64,000 nt of DNA, taken from contig NW_002060948.1 of assembly GCF_000150275.1 (NCBI RefSeq), positions 4,448,336 to 4,512,335 on the forward strand, given 5' to 3'. The position numbers and the translations under genes were made by a program. Positions 53,901-64,000 of the stretch are shown here, one piece after another. The notes under the pieces were generated by a model that was not told where the DNA came from, made no database searches, and saw only the letters and a program-made list of their open reading frames with translations. This DNA is from Trichoplax adhaerens (taxonomy: Eukaryota; Placozoa; Uniplacotomia; Trichoplacea; Trichoplacidae). Each line of letters starts with the position of its first letter. Positions within the stretch are counted from its first letter, which is position 1.

Positions 53901-54752
53901 GCTCAAGATGGAGAGTCTTTAAGAATATGGTTAACGTTGCTGTATGAAAATATTCTAACTCAAAATGTAAATTAGTGATAGAGCAACTTTTTAGTACATT
54001 ATCGCTATAGTGTATATATATAGAAGTACGGACTACCGATAATCTTTAAAATAATTATTTTTGTGATAGGTGTGGGATAGAAAGAATAATGCTGTATGTC
54101 CGGGTCCGGGATTTGTTCTTGGGTCTTTGATTATCACGAAGACAAATGTAATTATTACGTTAATTTCGACGCCTATGAAATATTTGGCGCTTATGAAATT
54201 GCAATTACAGAAATATAAATATCACTGCATGATTGTTCTTCTCTCAGGTATATATTTGTACGACTAATACAGAAAGTGAGATTCTAAAGATGATATCATC
54301 ATGTCCGATTGAGAGTATAATTTCCGTGTCTAAAGATAAAGATGGGCGAATACCGTATTGTTGCAGTTTGGTTAGATCATTGAATTTTCCTTCAGTTGAT
54401 AGTTAAGAGAATTTGTTGTACATTATTTTGCTCTGTTGAAAAGATGAATGTTTTTGCATTTGCAGGAGTACATTATCGTGGAAAGTGATGAAAGTCATAG
54501 TATTCCGTTGTGCTTTGCGACTAGTTTTGATTGTGAAAAATTTATAGCTAGTATTACAAAAGAATGGCGTAATTTATTCAAGGTAAAATACATATATGAA
54601 ATATCGATTTCTGAATGATAACATATTCCCTCTATGAACCATTATTTACGGGTGCGTTGGTCTTATAGGTTGATTTATCAGTTGGAGAATGTGAGGAATA
54701 TATTATCGACACTTTTAACGAATATGTGGAAATATTTGGTGAAAGCAAATAA
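47908..54752 (+). CDS. PLEKHM2: PLEKHM2/SKIP-like RUN and PH domain protein
   Basis: In vertebrates PLEKHM2 links Arl8 on lysosomes to kinesin-1. Twenty-five exons join in phase to 970 aa (human 1019). Early exons are 47908-47976, 48480-48592, 49169-49278, 49373-49475, 49664-49688, 49833-49895 and 50073-50238; large linker exons are 50608-51037, 51121-51243 and 51330-51860; the last is 54669-54752. The RUN domain is clear: VKDNMVVAISGAIKS, DLCIQLDRAFCHG, FWKYLHGVIP, GRAWLHLILAESSLESYLRL, as in human GRSRAWLYLALNENSLESYL. A long Ser/Asp/Lys-rich linker follows, with a lysine stretch (RNRKKKKNKSS) where human has KKKKIGKKKK. The C-terminal half has LLLTDATIYMLY, then the PH domain from GWLEYYKPQGYFG to AAQDGESLRIW, and PGPGFVLGSL near the end. 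The intron 52603-52742 has a weak acceptor. An in-frame ATG at 47851 is possible, but MAEYDD aligns with the human start. Confidence 0.93.
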
Positions 54753-55790
54753 TTATTTAATTTTTGAAAGTGTACTCTGCACTCGCATAAAATGCCATAG
54801 TATCTTCCACAGTGCAGAATATCGCATATTTACAAGACGGACTGCATATTCAATTATTGCCTTAAAATGACGCTATGAAACTCTTTTTTAGTTATCGTAG
54901 TGAATTATAATTTACAGATACATGCCTGCCTGTGTTTCTATAATATCATTAAGCATTAATGCCAATTACTGTATTTATGATTAGAGGATATCCGCATCTA
55001 TTGATCTATGATAATAATTTGAATCATGCTGTTAGATAGAAATTAACTTTAACGCTGATAAGCCAAATCTAATGAAACTATACTTATTTAATTTGAGTAG
55101 GTTTACTGGTTCAGACCAAAAGTCTCTAAAAATTTATCTATCAGTAAATAATGTAATTAATGCTATCCATCCTCACAGCTTAACCGGATAATATATTTTT
55201 TCACCACGGATTATACTCGTATGTATTCACCAGTGGTCTTAATTCAATGACACTGTATATGTATTATGATGGATGTTATTGTGGAATTGTAGTGTAATAA
55301 ATACTCGTAAATGAGATGTGTTGGAAACTCACCCCTGATTATACTTATTATTTTATTGTTGTTAGTTAGCATGCTTGTATTGCACTGCGTTATCCATTCA
55401 TGCACAACGTAACTTTATTAATGGGTGTTTTATTACGTAGGAAATTGGGGACTTGAGGTATACGAGTATGCAGTTACAGGAAAGAAGATCTCCGTATCAT
55501 AAATTTATAATACTTCATTTACTATCGTGGTAAATGGTAAAGATTTAGTTGCTGTACTGCAGTTAGTGAAACCTTTATAAAGGAAATGTACGCTTTCATG
55601 GATGTAAATAGTGTTTACAGTTAACAGTGTCAATGATATCAAATCAATCGTGAATACGCTATCAATGCCTTAAATTACCAAATGCTCGATTCTCTGAGAA
55701 TCGAGTGATTGTATGCTTGTTAACCTACTATATATGTATTATATTTACAGTGGGATTAAGTACTTTATCCTTTGCGATGGGAAATTTTTA

Positions 55791-56078
55791 TAGACCTGCA
55801 TTACGACGTGAGTTGTAAAATGGTTGCAGCGACTGATAGTTTGTATTAGAAACTTGAAAAAGAAATCGAATTATTCAATACTGCAATATGAAGTGATCAA
55901 AATATCATGAATCCATTGCTCAATGTCGTACCGATCTGTCTGCATGGCATTTGAGCCTAATTTAATGTCCATTTCTTCAAAATTGAAAGACATAATTGAA
56001 GGCAACACTATAGCTGAACATTATTCAACCATTTTGGAGGGCTCTCGCCACGCCCCTATAATAGTGCATACAGATGTC
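55791..56078 (-). repeat. Dispersed repeat, copy 2 (inverted relative to copy 1)
   Basis: The reverse complement of this block aligns along about 285 bp with 8333-8624. Flanks differ on both sides, which gives approximate element ends. The open frame crossing copy 1 is broken by stops here, so neither copy seems to encode a maintained protein. No target-site duplication could be set with confidence. Confidence 0.8.
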
Positions 56079-57901
56079 GTGGTCAGCCCAGAATAACACA
56101 AATAAGGACCTGATGAATAAATAAAAAAATTATCTGAGAACAGTATAGAAATCTGAATCTGAAAGTAATGTGATCACTACTACTAGTAATGACCCATATA
56201 CTGTAGTTAGGATTCCATAAAGTAGAAATTGGTCAATCCACTCAATGGCATTCAATACTGAATGACCAACGAGTTCTACGTCCAATTTGCCAAAGGTGAA
56301 CAACCCCCTCTTTCTATTGTGCAAAATAAGTTGTCACCCATGATGTTATCGTCTTTGTCTGTATGAATTAGATAACACTTACATCATGACTCCAATATGA
56401 AATTTAGGGGTGACACAACATAATCTTAGACCGGATATTTAATAGAGAATGGCATCAAATGCTCCTTCTACAGCCATACGCCGATGCGAAATGACAGATT
56501 GGATACAATGTAATAAATCACTTTCGAGCTTCTGTTCAAAACAGTAGCCTTAGAATACATTGATCATATCTGTGACTGTTTTGATACAGTACCCTGCATC
56601 CTAGACAATACCGCATATTACCTATTCATTATATTAATATCCGTAGTGCCTACAGTATATACGTTTTAGGCGCTGACCGGCAGGGACAAAATTCAATTTC
56701 TGCTTTAACCAACGGCAAATCTTGGTTGTTTTTGTATGCTTGTCGATGGAAAATGACTTGAAAATGGACGATGAGAAGGTAGGCTGCACGTTGTAGAAGC
56801 TATTTTCAACGTTAAACATACGGGATAGCGTGTTGCTTGTTGGTAGAACAGAGGACTGTACTGTCGTGTACATGTAGAAGGCTTAAAAGTAGTTTACCTC
56901 ACAAGAGTGGACGCGTCCATTCCTTTCGTGTATTCCTTATACTATACCAGTTGTTAAAGGCTTAAAGATGGAAAATGTGATGATTATAGCAAACTAGGCG
57001 GTAGGTTGACTAATCGATAGGTACATCTAGTCGGAACAGATTGAGTTAAGGCATCTTTGATCATGGCGATGTGAATAGGAATAGATGGAATAAGCTTACA
57101 TCGACGAGAAAGGTCCCTAGGGCCTCGTCTTTTCGAACGCCCTCAAAGCAACTTATCTAATTTTACTGGATATCATGGCTCAACATTTCAACACTTTTTT
57201 TACCATGTTGAGTAATTATAGCATATTTCAAAAAGAGTTTTAGTAGAACTGGTTGAAGGTGTACTGGTATAGCTTGTGTTGGAAATAGTAAGGTAATACA
57301 GAATCATGATAATGTGACAAGGGATACTATGAGATTCTTATTGCATTGTATGATGATTTCAAATTTTCGACACCCATTGATTAATCTACTGGCTGGAGAT
57401 CCAATCATCAAAGATCAGCCATGTTAATAGTAAACCTTGGATGCAGCCGAGGAATAAGCGGTATTAGGATCATCGATTAATTTCTTGTATCAATGGCGTG
57501 ATCCTAAACATTGCACGCTCTATTTTTGCAAAATCAACAATGTCTACGTCACAAAAAAATGAACTCGATGCAATGGTGGATTGCTATACTGTAAGCGGAT
57601 TGCAACTTTGAGTAAACAAATACTTGCTTAATCTGCTTCTATTCTGTAGAAGTATATTGGTCTTTTGTATGAAGGAGAAGATTTAAAATAAGATTGCTTT
57701 TTGACCTCCTTTTATTGCATTCTATTGCACTCAATGATTCATCCTTATCCAAAGGATCATTTATCTATTTTTAAATCGAATTCTATCATGTTAACTATGA
57801 TCCTGTAAATACAACTTGAATATACGGTAATGTACAAGATCAAGATATTATTAAGGTTAAACCGACACTTAGTCATATTAGTCTTCTATGCCGGTTCCTA
57901 C

Positions 57902-57915
57902 GGGGGGGGGGGGGG
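57902..57915 (+). repeat. Poly-G tract, 14 bases
   Basis: Fourteen consecutive G follow TTCCTAC. This is striking in AT-rich DNA, where the next longest G run I noted is 7 (38804-38810). Confidence 0.97.
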
Positions 57916-58369
57916 TAGCAATTTTGAAGTATTTCATTTTCTTTGCAATTTTCGATCCTTCTGTTTTCCATTTAGTGCATATAGTCTGTGGTATAATAGT
58001 CCACAGATGAATTTTAGTAAGGCTACTGATTAATATTTTCAGATTGTAGAGTACTGTATAGTTCATGTCTAACGTTTCTAAGCTGGATAGATAGTACTGT
58101 ATTTTTAACGCAGACGACAGTGTCATTTTCTCCATCGCAAGTTTGTCCTTATGAGGGGGATAGAGCACACATGGACGTGCAATCAGATAGTGATTTTCTT
58201 TTCAATAGTTTGACAAAGTTTAAAGTAAAAATATATCGTTCTCATCTGTTCGCAAAATATTGACTCTCAATCAGTTATTTTCTTTCATCTTTTACAAATT
58301 ATTAAAATATCACTAGTTTAACTACCATTGAATCTCTTTTATAAGAAAAATTGAATAGAGCCGGTATAG

Positions 58370-58570
58370 TTTATTGGCCGTTTAGAGATTATATTTCCTT
58401 ATCAAGAATATTTAAATATACGAGACAGTATTGGTATATTCCATCGTGTAGATGGCCTTCATTTGTGGCGTATTGGTTTAAGAAATTTCTACTATTTGCT
58501 TTTGACTACCAATGAAAACTATAACAAGTACTATATCATCGACGATTGTGCTATTACTAATATACAATAA
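58370..58570 (+). CDS. Exon-like open stretch, unassigned
   Basis: After a GGTATAG acceptor, 66 codons are open to TAA at 58568-58570, with normal-looking composition (IGIFHRVDGLHLWRIGLRN). A second frame is also open through most of the stretch, no upstream exon was found, and no family is recognised, so this may be chance. Confidence 0.2.
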   Translation, partial: FIGRLEIIFPYQEYLNIRDSIGIFHRVDGLHLWRIGLRNFYYLLLTTNENYNKYYIIDDCAITNIQ

Positions 58571-59328
58571 AGGAAAACCACAATAAGAATGCTGCTAATA
58601 TTAAGCTATTGATCCATTTCTCCCTGGTGTCGTCATTTGCCAACCTTCAACGTTGATAATATCGACTAGACAGACTATTGATTATATTATATTTCTGTTC
58701 ATACATGCAACGTTTTCTCTTTCTACATTATCTATTAATCTAAAGTACATTATAGATTAGATATCAGGTACTTCTTCTATTGGATGTATTTGTGTGATAG
58801 CTTTTTTTTCTTCTTGTAGAAAGATAAGATAAAATAGATAGCGTGAAGTCAGTAGATTTTCACTAAAATGACGTTGGCGATGGTTCTGATGATAGTAATC
58901 GGCGCAGATATAGTCTTGACTAGATATACTGTAATAGCATGCACAACTTTTGTTGGCAAAGGAAATCGCTTCCGTCGTTGTCAAAGTCAAGAATAATAAT
59001 ACTGTACAATTGTCGATCAGTGTTGTACCGTGTCTATGATCAGCTGATTGGATAGTTGTAATTCATTCATTGGATTAAATTGTTGGTTATTTATTTGTCC
59101 TTTTGGATGATGAAAATAGGTTGTAATTTAAAGACCCTAGATAGGAAAGGTCTCTGTTTGTACCGTACTGTATGTCAGTTGAGGAATAGAATAGAGGGTA
59201 TGGATTGTCAACCATTTCCATTTTGATGCATTCATTTTAAGTTAGCTAAAATAGACCAATTATATCGTCAAGCAGTTGACTGATCAATTTTATTTTCAAA
59301 ATGGCTACTGTAGGTGCGTGATGGAGAT

Positions 59329-59541
59329 ATGGATCACATATCTGATGATGTTGATGATTGGTATGAAGTAGATGACGATGATTATGATGACGTAAATAAC
59401 ATTGATGAGTCTTTCGATGAAGATGATCTGAGGAATGGTATTCAAGGACTTGATGAGCTTACTGTCAATGGCCAAGCCGATGGAAAAACTGTAATTGAAG
59501 ATCAAGAAGAAGAAAGTGAATTAAAATTGATACAAAAATCA
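59329..59541 (+). CDS. Acidic exon, possible first coding exon of an unassigned gene
   Basis: From ATG 59329-59331 the frame encodes 71 residues, then a GTAAGC donor (SG|GTAAGC). It is extremely acidic: DDVDDWYEVDDDDYDDV, then a milder middle (NGIQGLDELTVNGQADG) and EDQEEESELKLIQKS. It may be the start of a gene or an internal exon after the TGTAG acceptor at 59309-59313. The next exons were not found. A link to the OSBP-like exons 3.8 kb downstream is possible but unsupported, and no FFAT motif (EFFDAxE) is present. Confidence 0.4.
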
Positions 59542-62500
59542 GGTAAGCGCAAGTTACAAATACCTTGCTAGGACTTGTAATACGATTGATGAGGATTTAA
59601 CATGCCAATAACTTGAAAAGGGCATCGTCTTTTCGTCGAAAATACTGTCGGATTTTTCATCAATTTTTATTGTTAACTGGGATAACAATTAACTTCTATC
59701 ATTCTGAGCATTACTGTGATGATGCTATAGGTTTAATGTTTTATAAAAATACATGAATAATCTGAAATACGCGTAGTATCACGAAATACATGCTTAGATG
59801 TGAAGTTCACGCCATAGAAATTTCTCAATTCTACAATTAAATCCTACTTTCACACCTGCGTTAGCCTTGATAGCAAGGGACATGGTAGGATCTTTTGCTG
59901 ATGAACAAGCGTATACGTTCCTATTTCTTAATTTTTTTCTTTATCTTGGCCTATATTCAATGTAGAAATGCAAAAATTGCTAATGGGTCTTCGTAAAATG
60001 AAAATTCGTAGTTTACTCAGTTGTCATGTCAGACAAAATGATTAATCCACCATATGATATATGAAGATGCTGATAGCCAATTCTATTTTTCCTATAAACT
60101 ATTGAAAACCTTCGAAAACACCGTAAACCTCATATAGCATACTGCATAACCTAATGTGATGATCACGATAGCTAGGAAATGTCCAATTCTTTAAACTCTG
60201 TAGCCTGCACAACTTATAATTTCGCGTTAACATTTGGATTTCTACTTGCAACAAGTCAAAATGGAATTAATTATTCTCGGTGATTACCGTTTCTATCACT
60301 TCAATTGTACAGTATTACAACATGAATGAAAATCGAGGTTAACCCATGAATACTTGTAAGCACGTAAGCTGTAGATGGGCGTATCGCGTTGTGTTCAATT
60401 CTCTATCGTAGTTTCAAATGAAAGTATTAGCTTTGTTATATCTTGTTGTGTTGCCATTATTTGTGTGTAAGACTCTCTTATAGTAGGGAATTAAATCTTA
60501 AAATTTGCTATAATTGTACAGTTCAAGAATCATGCATTGGTTGTGGTTACAAATAAGGGAGCATGTGGAGTAAATTTTTTACTTTCTTCAGCATTTTAAC
60601 TGGATGCTACCCATTGCAATAAATCTCAAGATTGATATTCTAACCGCATAAGATACAAAAATCAGACACTGCATACAATTGAAATTAAGCGAGTAAGTTG
60701 AATAAAAATGTCTGACTCAGCTGTGATCTAGTTGCAGCTATTAAATCTCAAGATTGGAGATTCTATTCGTGTAGTACAAGAGCCAGGCATTATAGTAATT
60801 GAAATGACGCGCTATCTACGTTACTATATTTTACTATAGACGCTAGCGGTTTACGTAAGCATCACCATTCTGACCGTGCGGTGTAGCCATACAATGCACG
60901 TAGTTATTACACCGCATGTAGTTGAAATTAGGCATGCATAATTTAATGAATAAATTTATGTACCATCATCTCCAGCATGTTCAACGCTTTATCATACTGC
61001 AGTACGTACTGTACATCTAATTTGATCAACTTTGTTGCGTATTTTTGCACAATCCCCACTGTCAAATTAATTAATTACTCAATGATGAAAACTCAATTTA
61101 CGTATCTACGGTGCTCGCTTATTGCGAGACTGAACTATTGCAAGTAAGAATTCTACAAACATTGACTATGTGATTTACTAAATTGCAACTAATAAGCTTA
61201 ATTGTAGCAAATTAAAAATTTTACTCCTACAATATACATATTGTGAGACCTTTTAGTCATACAGTGCTTAGAATCGATTTATTAATCGATAAAGTCTGCG
61301 CCGAATTTGTCCAGAACTTTTAGTATTTAATAGAACTATTAACCTTAATAGAGCAGGAGGTGTTAAAATATTGCAAGTTCTTCATTAAACACTGCACCTT
61401 ATAGCGAGAGCTTGGGGTGCTTAGAAAAAACTATTACTTGTGTTAACCGTAGTAATCACCAAAAGAAGGCTACACACGAGTGAGCCACCAAGCTTTGGAT
61501 AGGATAAGATATAGTATATATTTATTGTAGCCAGTTTCCTCGGCGTTTTCTTATCAAGCTTAAGCTTGTATTAATTAATCAGTACAGTATTAACCCTCAA
61601 GCAACTAACAACACTTATAGCTAAGAAAGTTTAACTAATTAGTGCACTTTACCGATTTCACTGAACTATATATAGTACAGTAATATATAACGTACGTACG
61701 CAAAATATCTCCTGCCAGTTACACTTCTTTATCTCACTAACTATGTTTCGAAATAGCATTCGCTTAAATGTATGTAATAAAATCAATAAAAGTAAATATA
61801 TAAATCCCGCTTCAGTTACTTTTACGTACATATAATGATCTATGGATATGAACACTGGCAATGCAGCGATTTGTAATTCCTTTCAGTAATACTGTAATTA
61901 TTAAATAGTATTATACGCATTAATTTGTGTCTATCTTAATTCTCAAGACAAACTATTATGAAATGATGAAATAGACGTTACAGAAATAACGAGATTAACG
62001 AGGGTTACATTCAGTAATTAAAAGTTACCGGTAATATCTCCGTCATATGATTTTTATGCTTATGGTATATAGGATTCCTATCATGCTGATAGGTAACATT
62101 ATGAAATGTTTGAATCAGAATAGAATAACAATATTGAACAGGGCTAACGTCAATTTAGCTGATATCAGTAAACTATATGTTGTATATACATCTACTTCAT
62201 CAATTCATAGAAAGCAAATTGTACTTTTAACAGTATACAATGAACTCTTTGGTCAAATGCAATGGTAACGGTTGTTATACTGCATAATTAGATATTGGGG
62301 CGTTGAAAGTTTAATTATTTCTTGATTTTGATTGAATTCAGTCGCTCACATATTTCCATATTCCTATAGCATGGTAATTTGAAATATGTTAACTGATTTG
62401 CTATGATTATGTAGTATTTTGTATTAAGTTGACTGATATAAAGCCTCATACATCAGGATGTTCATACACGAGTATGGTCTGAAGTTCTCGGATTAGCTAT

Positions 62501-62991
62501 TACTCGATCTTTCTTGATTTTTCGTATAACTTACGCAGGTTATTCAGTAATGCAAATATAAAGATTAATAAAATGGGGTGGGTCTTTAACTATGGACTAT
62601 ACAATACTAACATAATAAATAATTTCAATTACAAGATCTTAGCAATGAAAATATCAAAATTAATAAAATAGGGTTTACGGACGTAATTGGATATAATTTT
62701 ATTTTTAACATTACGACATATTTATATTAAGCAGCTCTTATGATAACGTATTTGCTCAAAGAAATCTTACACCTAGTATACTTTAATGGATAGTACAGAT
62801 AATTGCGGTTGTCAATAGTTGAATGATTACTAATTATTATAGTACATTAGTATTATAGTATTAATAGGTCAATAATAAATTTATTCAAAATCGTATGCGT
62901 ACAGTAAAAGTTAGCATATCTACAATGCCTTATTTACGGTTTGTACTTTAAGCTAAGCTAGAGACGAACCTTTGTAGGCTCTCTTTGTAGA
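59542..62991. other. Long stretch without secure gene
   Basis: 3.4 kb, mostly stop-rich. It holds one old direct duplication (60612-60816), a GCAGTACGTACTGTAC block near 61008, and a 73-codon open frame at 62047 without splice or family support. It could be intronic DNA of the gene that begins with the acidic exon or of the OSBP-like gene. Confidence 0.5.
60612..60816 (+). repeat. Imperfect direct duplication, about 85-bp copies
   Basis: Copies at 60612-60695 and 60729-60816 share TTGCA..TA, AAATCTCAAGATTG, GATTCTA / GATATTCTAA, AATTGAAAT and AGCG / CGCG. A fragment near 60900-60935 (TAGTTGAAATTAGGCATGC) may be a third remnant. Confidence 0.7.
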
Positions 62992-63170
62992 TTATCTTGT
63001 GAGTAGTACTAATAAAATCTGATCACGCTCCATCTCATCGTATTTAACGATACTATTACCAGAATTTAGGTATGCTAAGTCACGCCAACGGATCCCTTCT
63101 GAAAAGATAGCAACATCCCTAGGCCAGTTTTTCAAGTAAGGTTTTCTGGCATCATTCTGTATCTGAATTA
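62992..63170 (-). CDS. C-terminal exon of an unassigned - strand gene
   Basis: Read on the minus strand, an open stretch follows candidate acceptors near 63170-63183 and ends at TAA (62992-62994). It encodes about 55 residues of very protein-like composition: RKPYLKNWPRDVAIFSEG, IRWRDLAYLNSGNSIVKY and EMERDQILLVLLTR. Because it starts with a splice acceptor, upstream exons must lie at higher coordinates, where the OSBP-like gene is encoded on the opposite strand. I do not recognise the family. Confidence 0.45.
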
Positions 63171-63369
63171 CTGTAATAAATTATTGCAATATTCATATAA
63201 TAATATTTGTTAATCAATTAAACAGTTGTAGAAGGAAAATGTAAAAGGCTGAGAAAGCCTTGTTAATTTTTACAAGGTCCAGATTACTGCTATTGTTTTT
63301 ACAGTCGTATTTTAAAATGAAAACATTAAGATTGTTATCACATTTTAATCAATTTTCTTATCTATAAAG

Positions 63370-63928
63370 TTTGATTCGTTCAGCAATTGGTAAAGAATTA
63401 TGGCGTGTTACAATGCCAATTCACTTTAACGAGCCATTGTCTCTGATGCAGGTAAATTGTGTAGTCGAAATATTTATACTTCTATACTCATTTGATATTA
63501 CATCTAATGATGTAAAAGCTATCGGAAAAACTATAGATACTACGGATAGTAATCTAATTATTATGGTGTATACTATATAGTCGATTCATCTGCTATGATA
63601 ACACAAAATAATCTAGAGTCTTAATATCATTTCAGAGAATCTGTGAAGATTTAGAATACGCATACTTACTGAATCAAGCTGCTGGTAATAAGATTGCTAT
63701 TATTGATTCGATCTTATGCAAATGTATCGTATCATAGAGTAATTGATTATAACATTACTGACGAGTTTACGTTTATGTCTGGTATCTGTAATTTTATCAG
63801 AATTATTATAAAACAAATGTAGGACTAATAATTATAACTTATTTACTAAAAGAATGCAAAGACTCTATGAGACGTCTAGCGTTGGTTACAGCTTTTGCCG
63901 TCTCGCCTTTCTCTACAACGATTGGAAG
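63370..63928 (+). CDS. OSBP: Oxysterol-binding protein related (OSBP-type), partial
   Basis: Lipid-transfer domain that exchanges sterol and PI4P between membranes. Three exons are visible: 63370-63451, 63636-63684 and 63862-63928, with phases matching. They encode the start of the ORD: IRSAIGKELWRVTMPIHFNE then PLSLMQ, RICEDLEYAYLLNQAAG, and LALVTAFAVSPFSTTIGR. Human OSBP reads GKELSKIPMPVNFNEPLS, RLTEDLEYHELLDRAA and YVAAFTVSSYSTTV at the same places. EDLEY and the STT sequence favour OSBP/ORP4 over ORP1/2, but the exact subfamily is inference. The first visible exon begins with a split codon, so upstream exons exist to the left. The LGETYE and HHPP motifs must lie beyond the window. Confidence 0.86.
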
Positions 63929-64000
63929 GTAAATGTGCTACCAATACAGTATTGTAAAATACTTACAATTATAGGATGTGATCTAGATCAACTGCTTTTT

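Larger units (their letters stand above)
54753..59328. other. Gene-poor region
   Basis: 4.6 kb without a secure gene. It contains the second copy of the dispersed repeat (55791-56078), a run of 14 G (57902-57915), an exon-like open stretch (58370-58570), and a few TACTGTA words including one at 59163. Other open frames are short and lack splice support. Confidence 0.5.

Overview
This is eukaryotic, AT-rich genomic DNA from an animal. Genes are split by many short introns (mostly 60-150 bp) with GT-AG borders, and several products are animal-type: an atypical PKC with the DYG motif, a DAN-family BMP antagonist, a PLEKHM2/SKIP-like RUN-PH protein, and tail-anchored CDKAL1. Compact genes, ancient-looking exon structures and short intergenic spacers suggest an early-branching metazoan. 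A placozoan (Trichoplax-like) is my best guess, but that is an inference from style and not proven. Exon models were built by hand from splice sites, reading phase and remembered family sequences.

Layout: (1) 1-3586, + strand, C-terminal part of aPKC. (2) 4532-7992, - strand, complete CDKAL1 (571 aa). (3) 8779-9795, + strand, intronless SIRT2-like deacylase. (4) 12259-13053, - strand, intronless DNAJC4-like J protein. (5) 14848-24532, + strand, PIK3R4/VPS15 in 45 exons, with one apparent 1-base frame break and two GC-AG introns. (6) 25333-28474, - strand, a six-exon SH2 adaptor (241 aa) with a possible + strand gene inside intron 1. (7) 32205-32906, - strand, DAN/NBL1-like secreted BMP antagonist (170 aa). 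(8) 32.9-38.9 kb, a gene-poor tract full of decayed tandem duplications. (9) 38973-39992, + strand, unidentified 135-aa protein. (10) 41144-44268, - strand, nucleolin-like protein. (11) 47908-54752, + strand, PLEKHM2-like protein (970 aa, 25 exons). (12) 54.7-63 kb, sparse, with an acidic exon, a - strand C-terminal exon and a dispersed repeat. (13) 63370-end, + strand, oxysterol-binding-protein-like gene running off the edge.

The most unusual signal is a palindromic repeat built from GTACTGTAC/GTACAGTAC. It forms dense arrays in the 5' spacers of all three head-to-head gene pairs (CDKAL1/SIRT2, DNAJC4/VPS15, nucleolin/PLEKHM2). Isolated copies lie 5' of other genes, and dense arrays are absent from the convergent 3' spacers. 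This looks like a promoter-associated or replication-associated element rather than a randomly placed satellite.

Functionally the genes are a mixed housekeeping and signalling set: polarity kinase, tRNA modification, NAD-dependent deacylation, PI3-phosphate production, lysosome/kinesin linkage, nucleolar function, BMP inhibition and sterol transfer. There is no operon-like logic.
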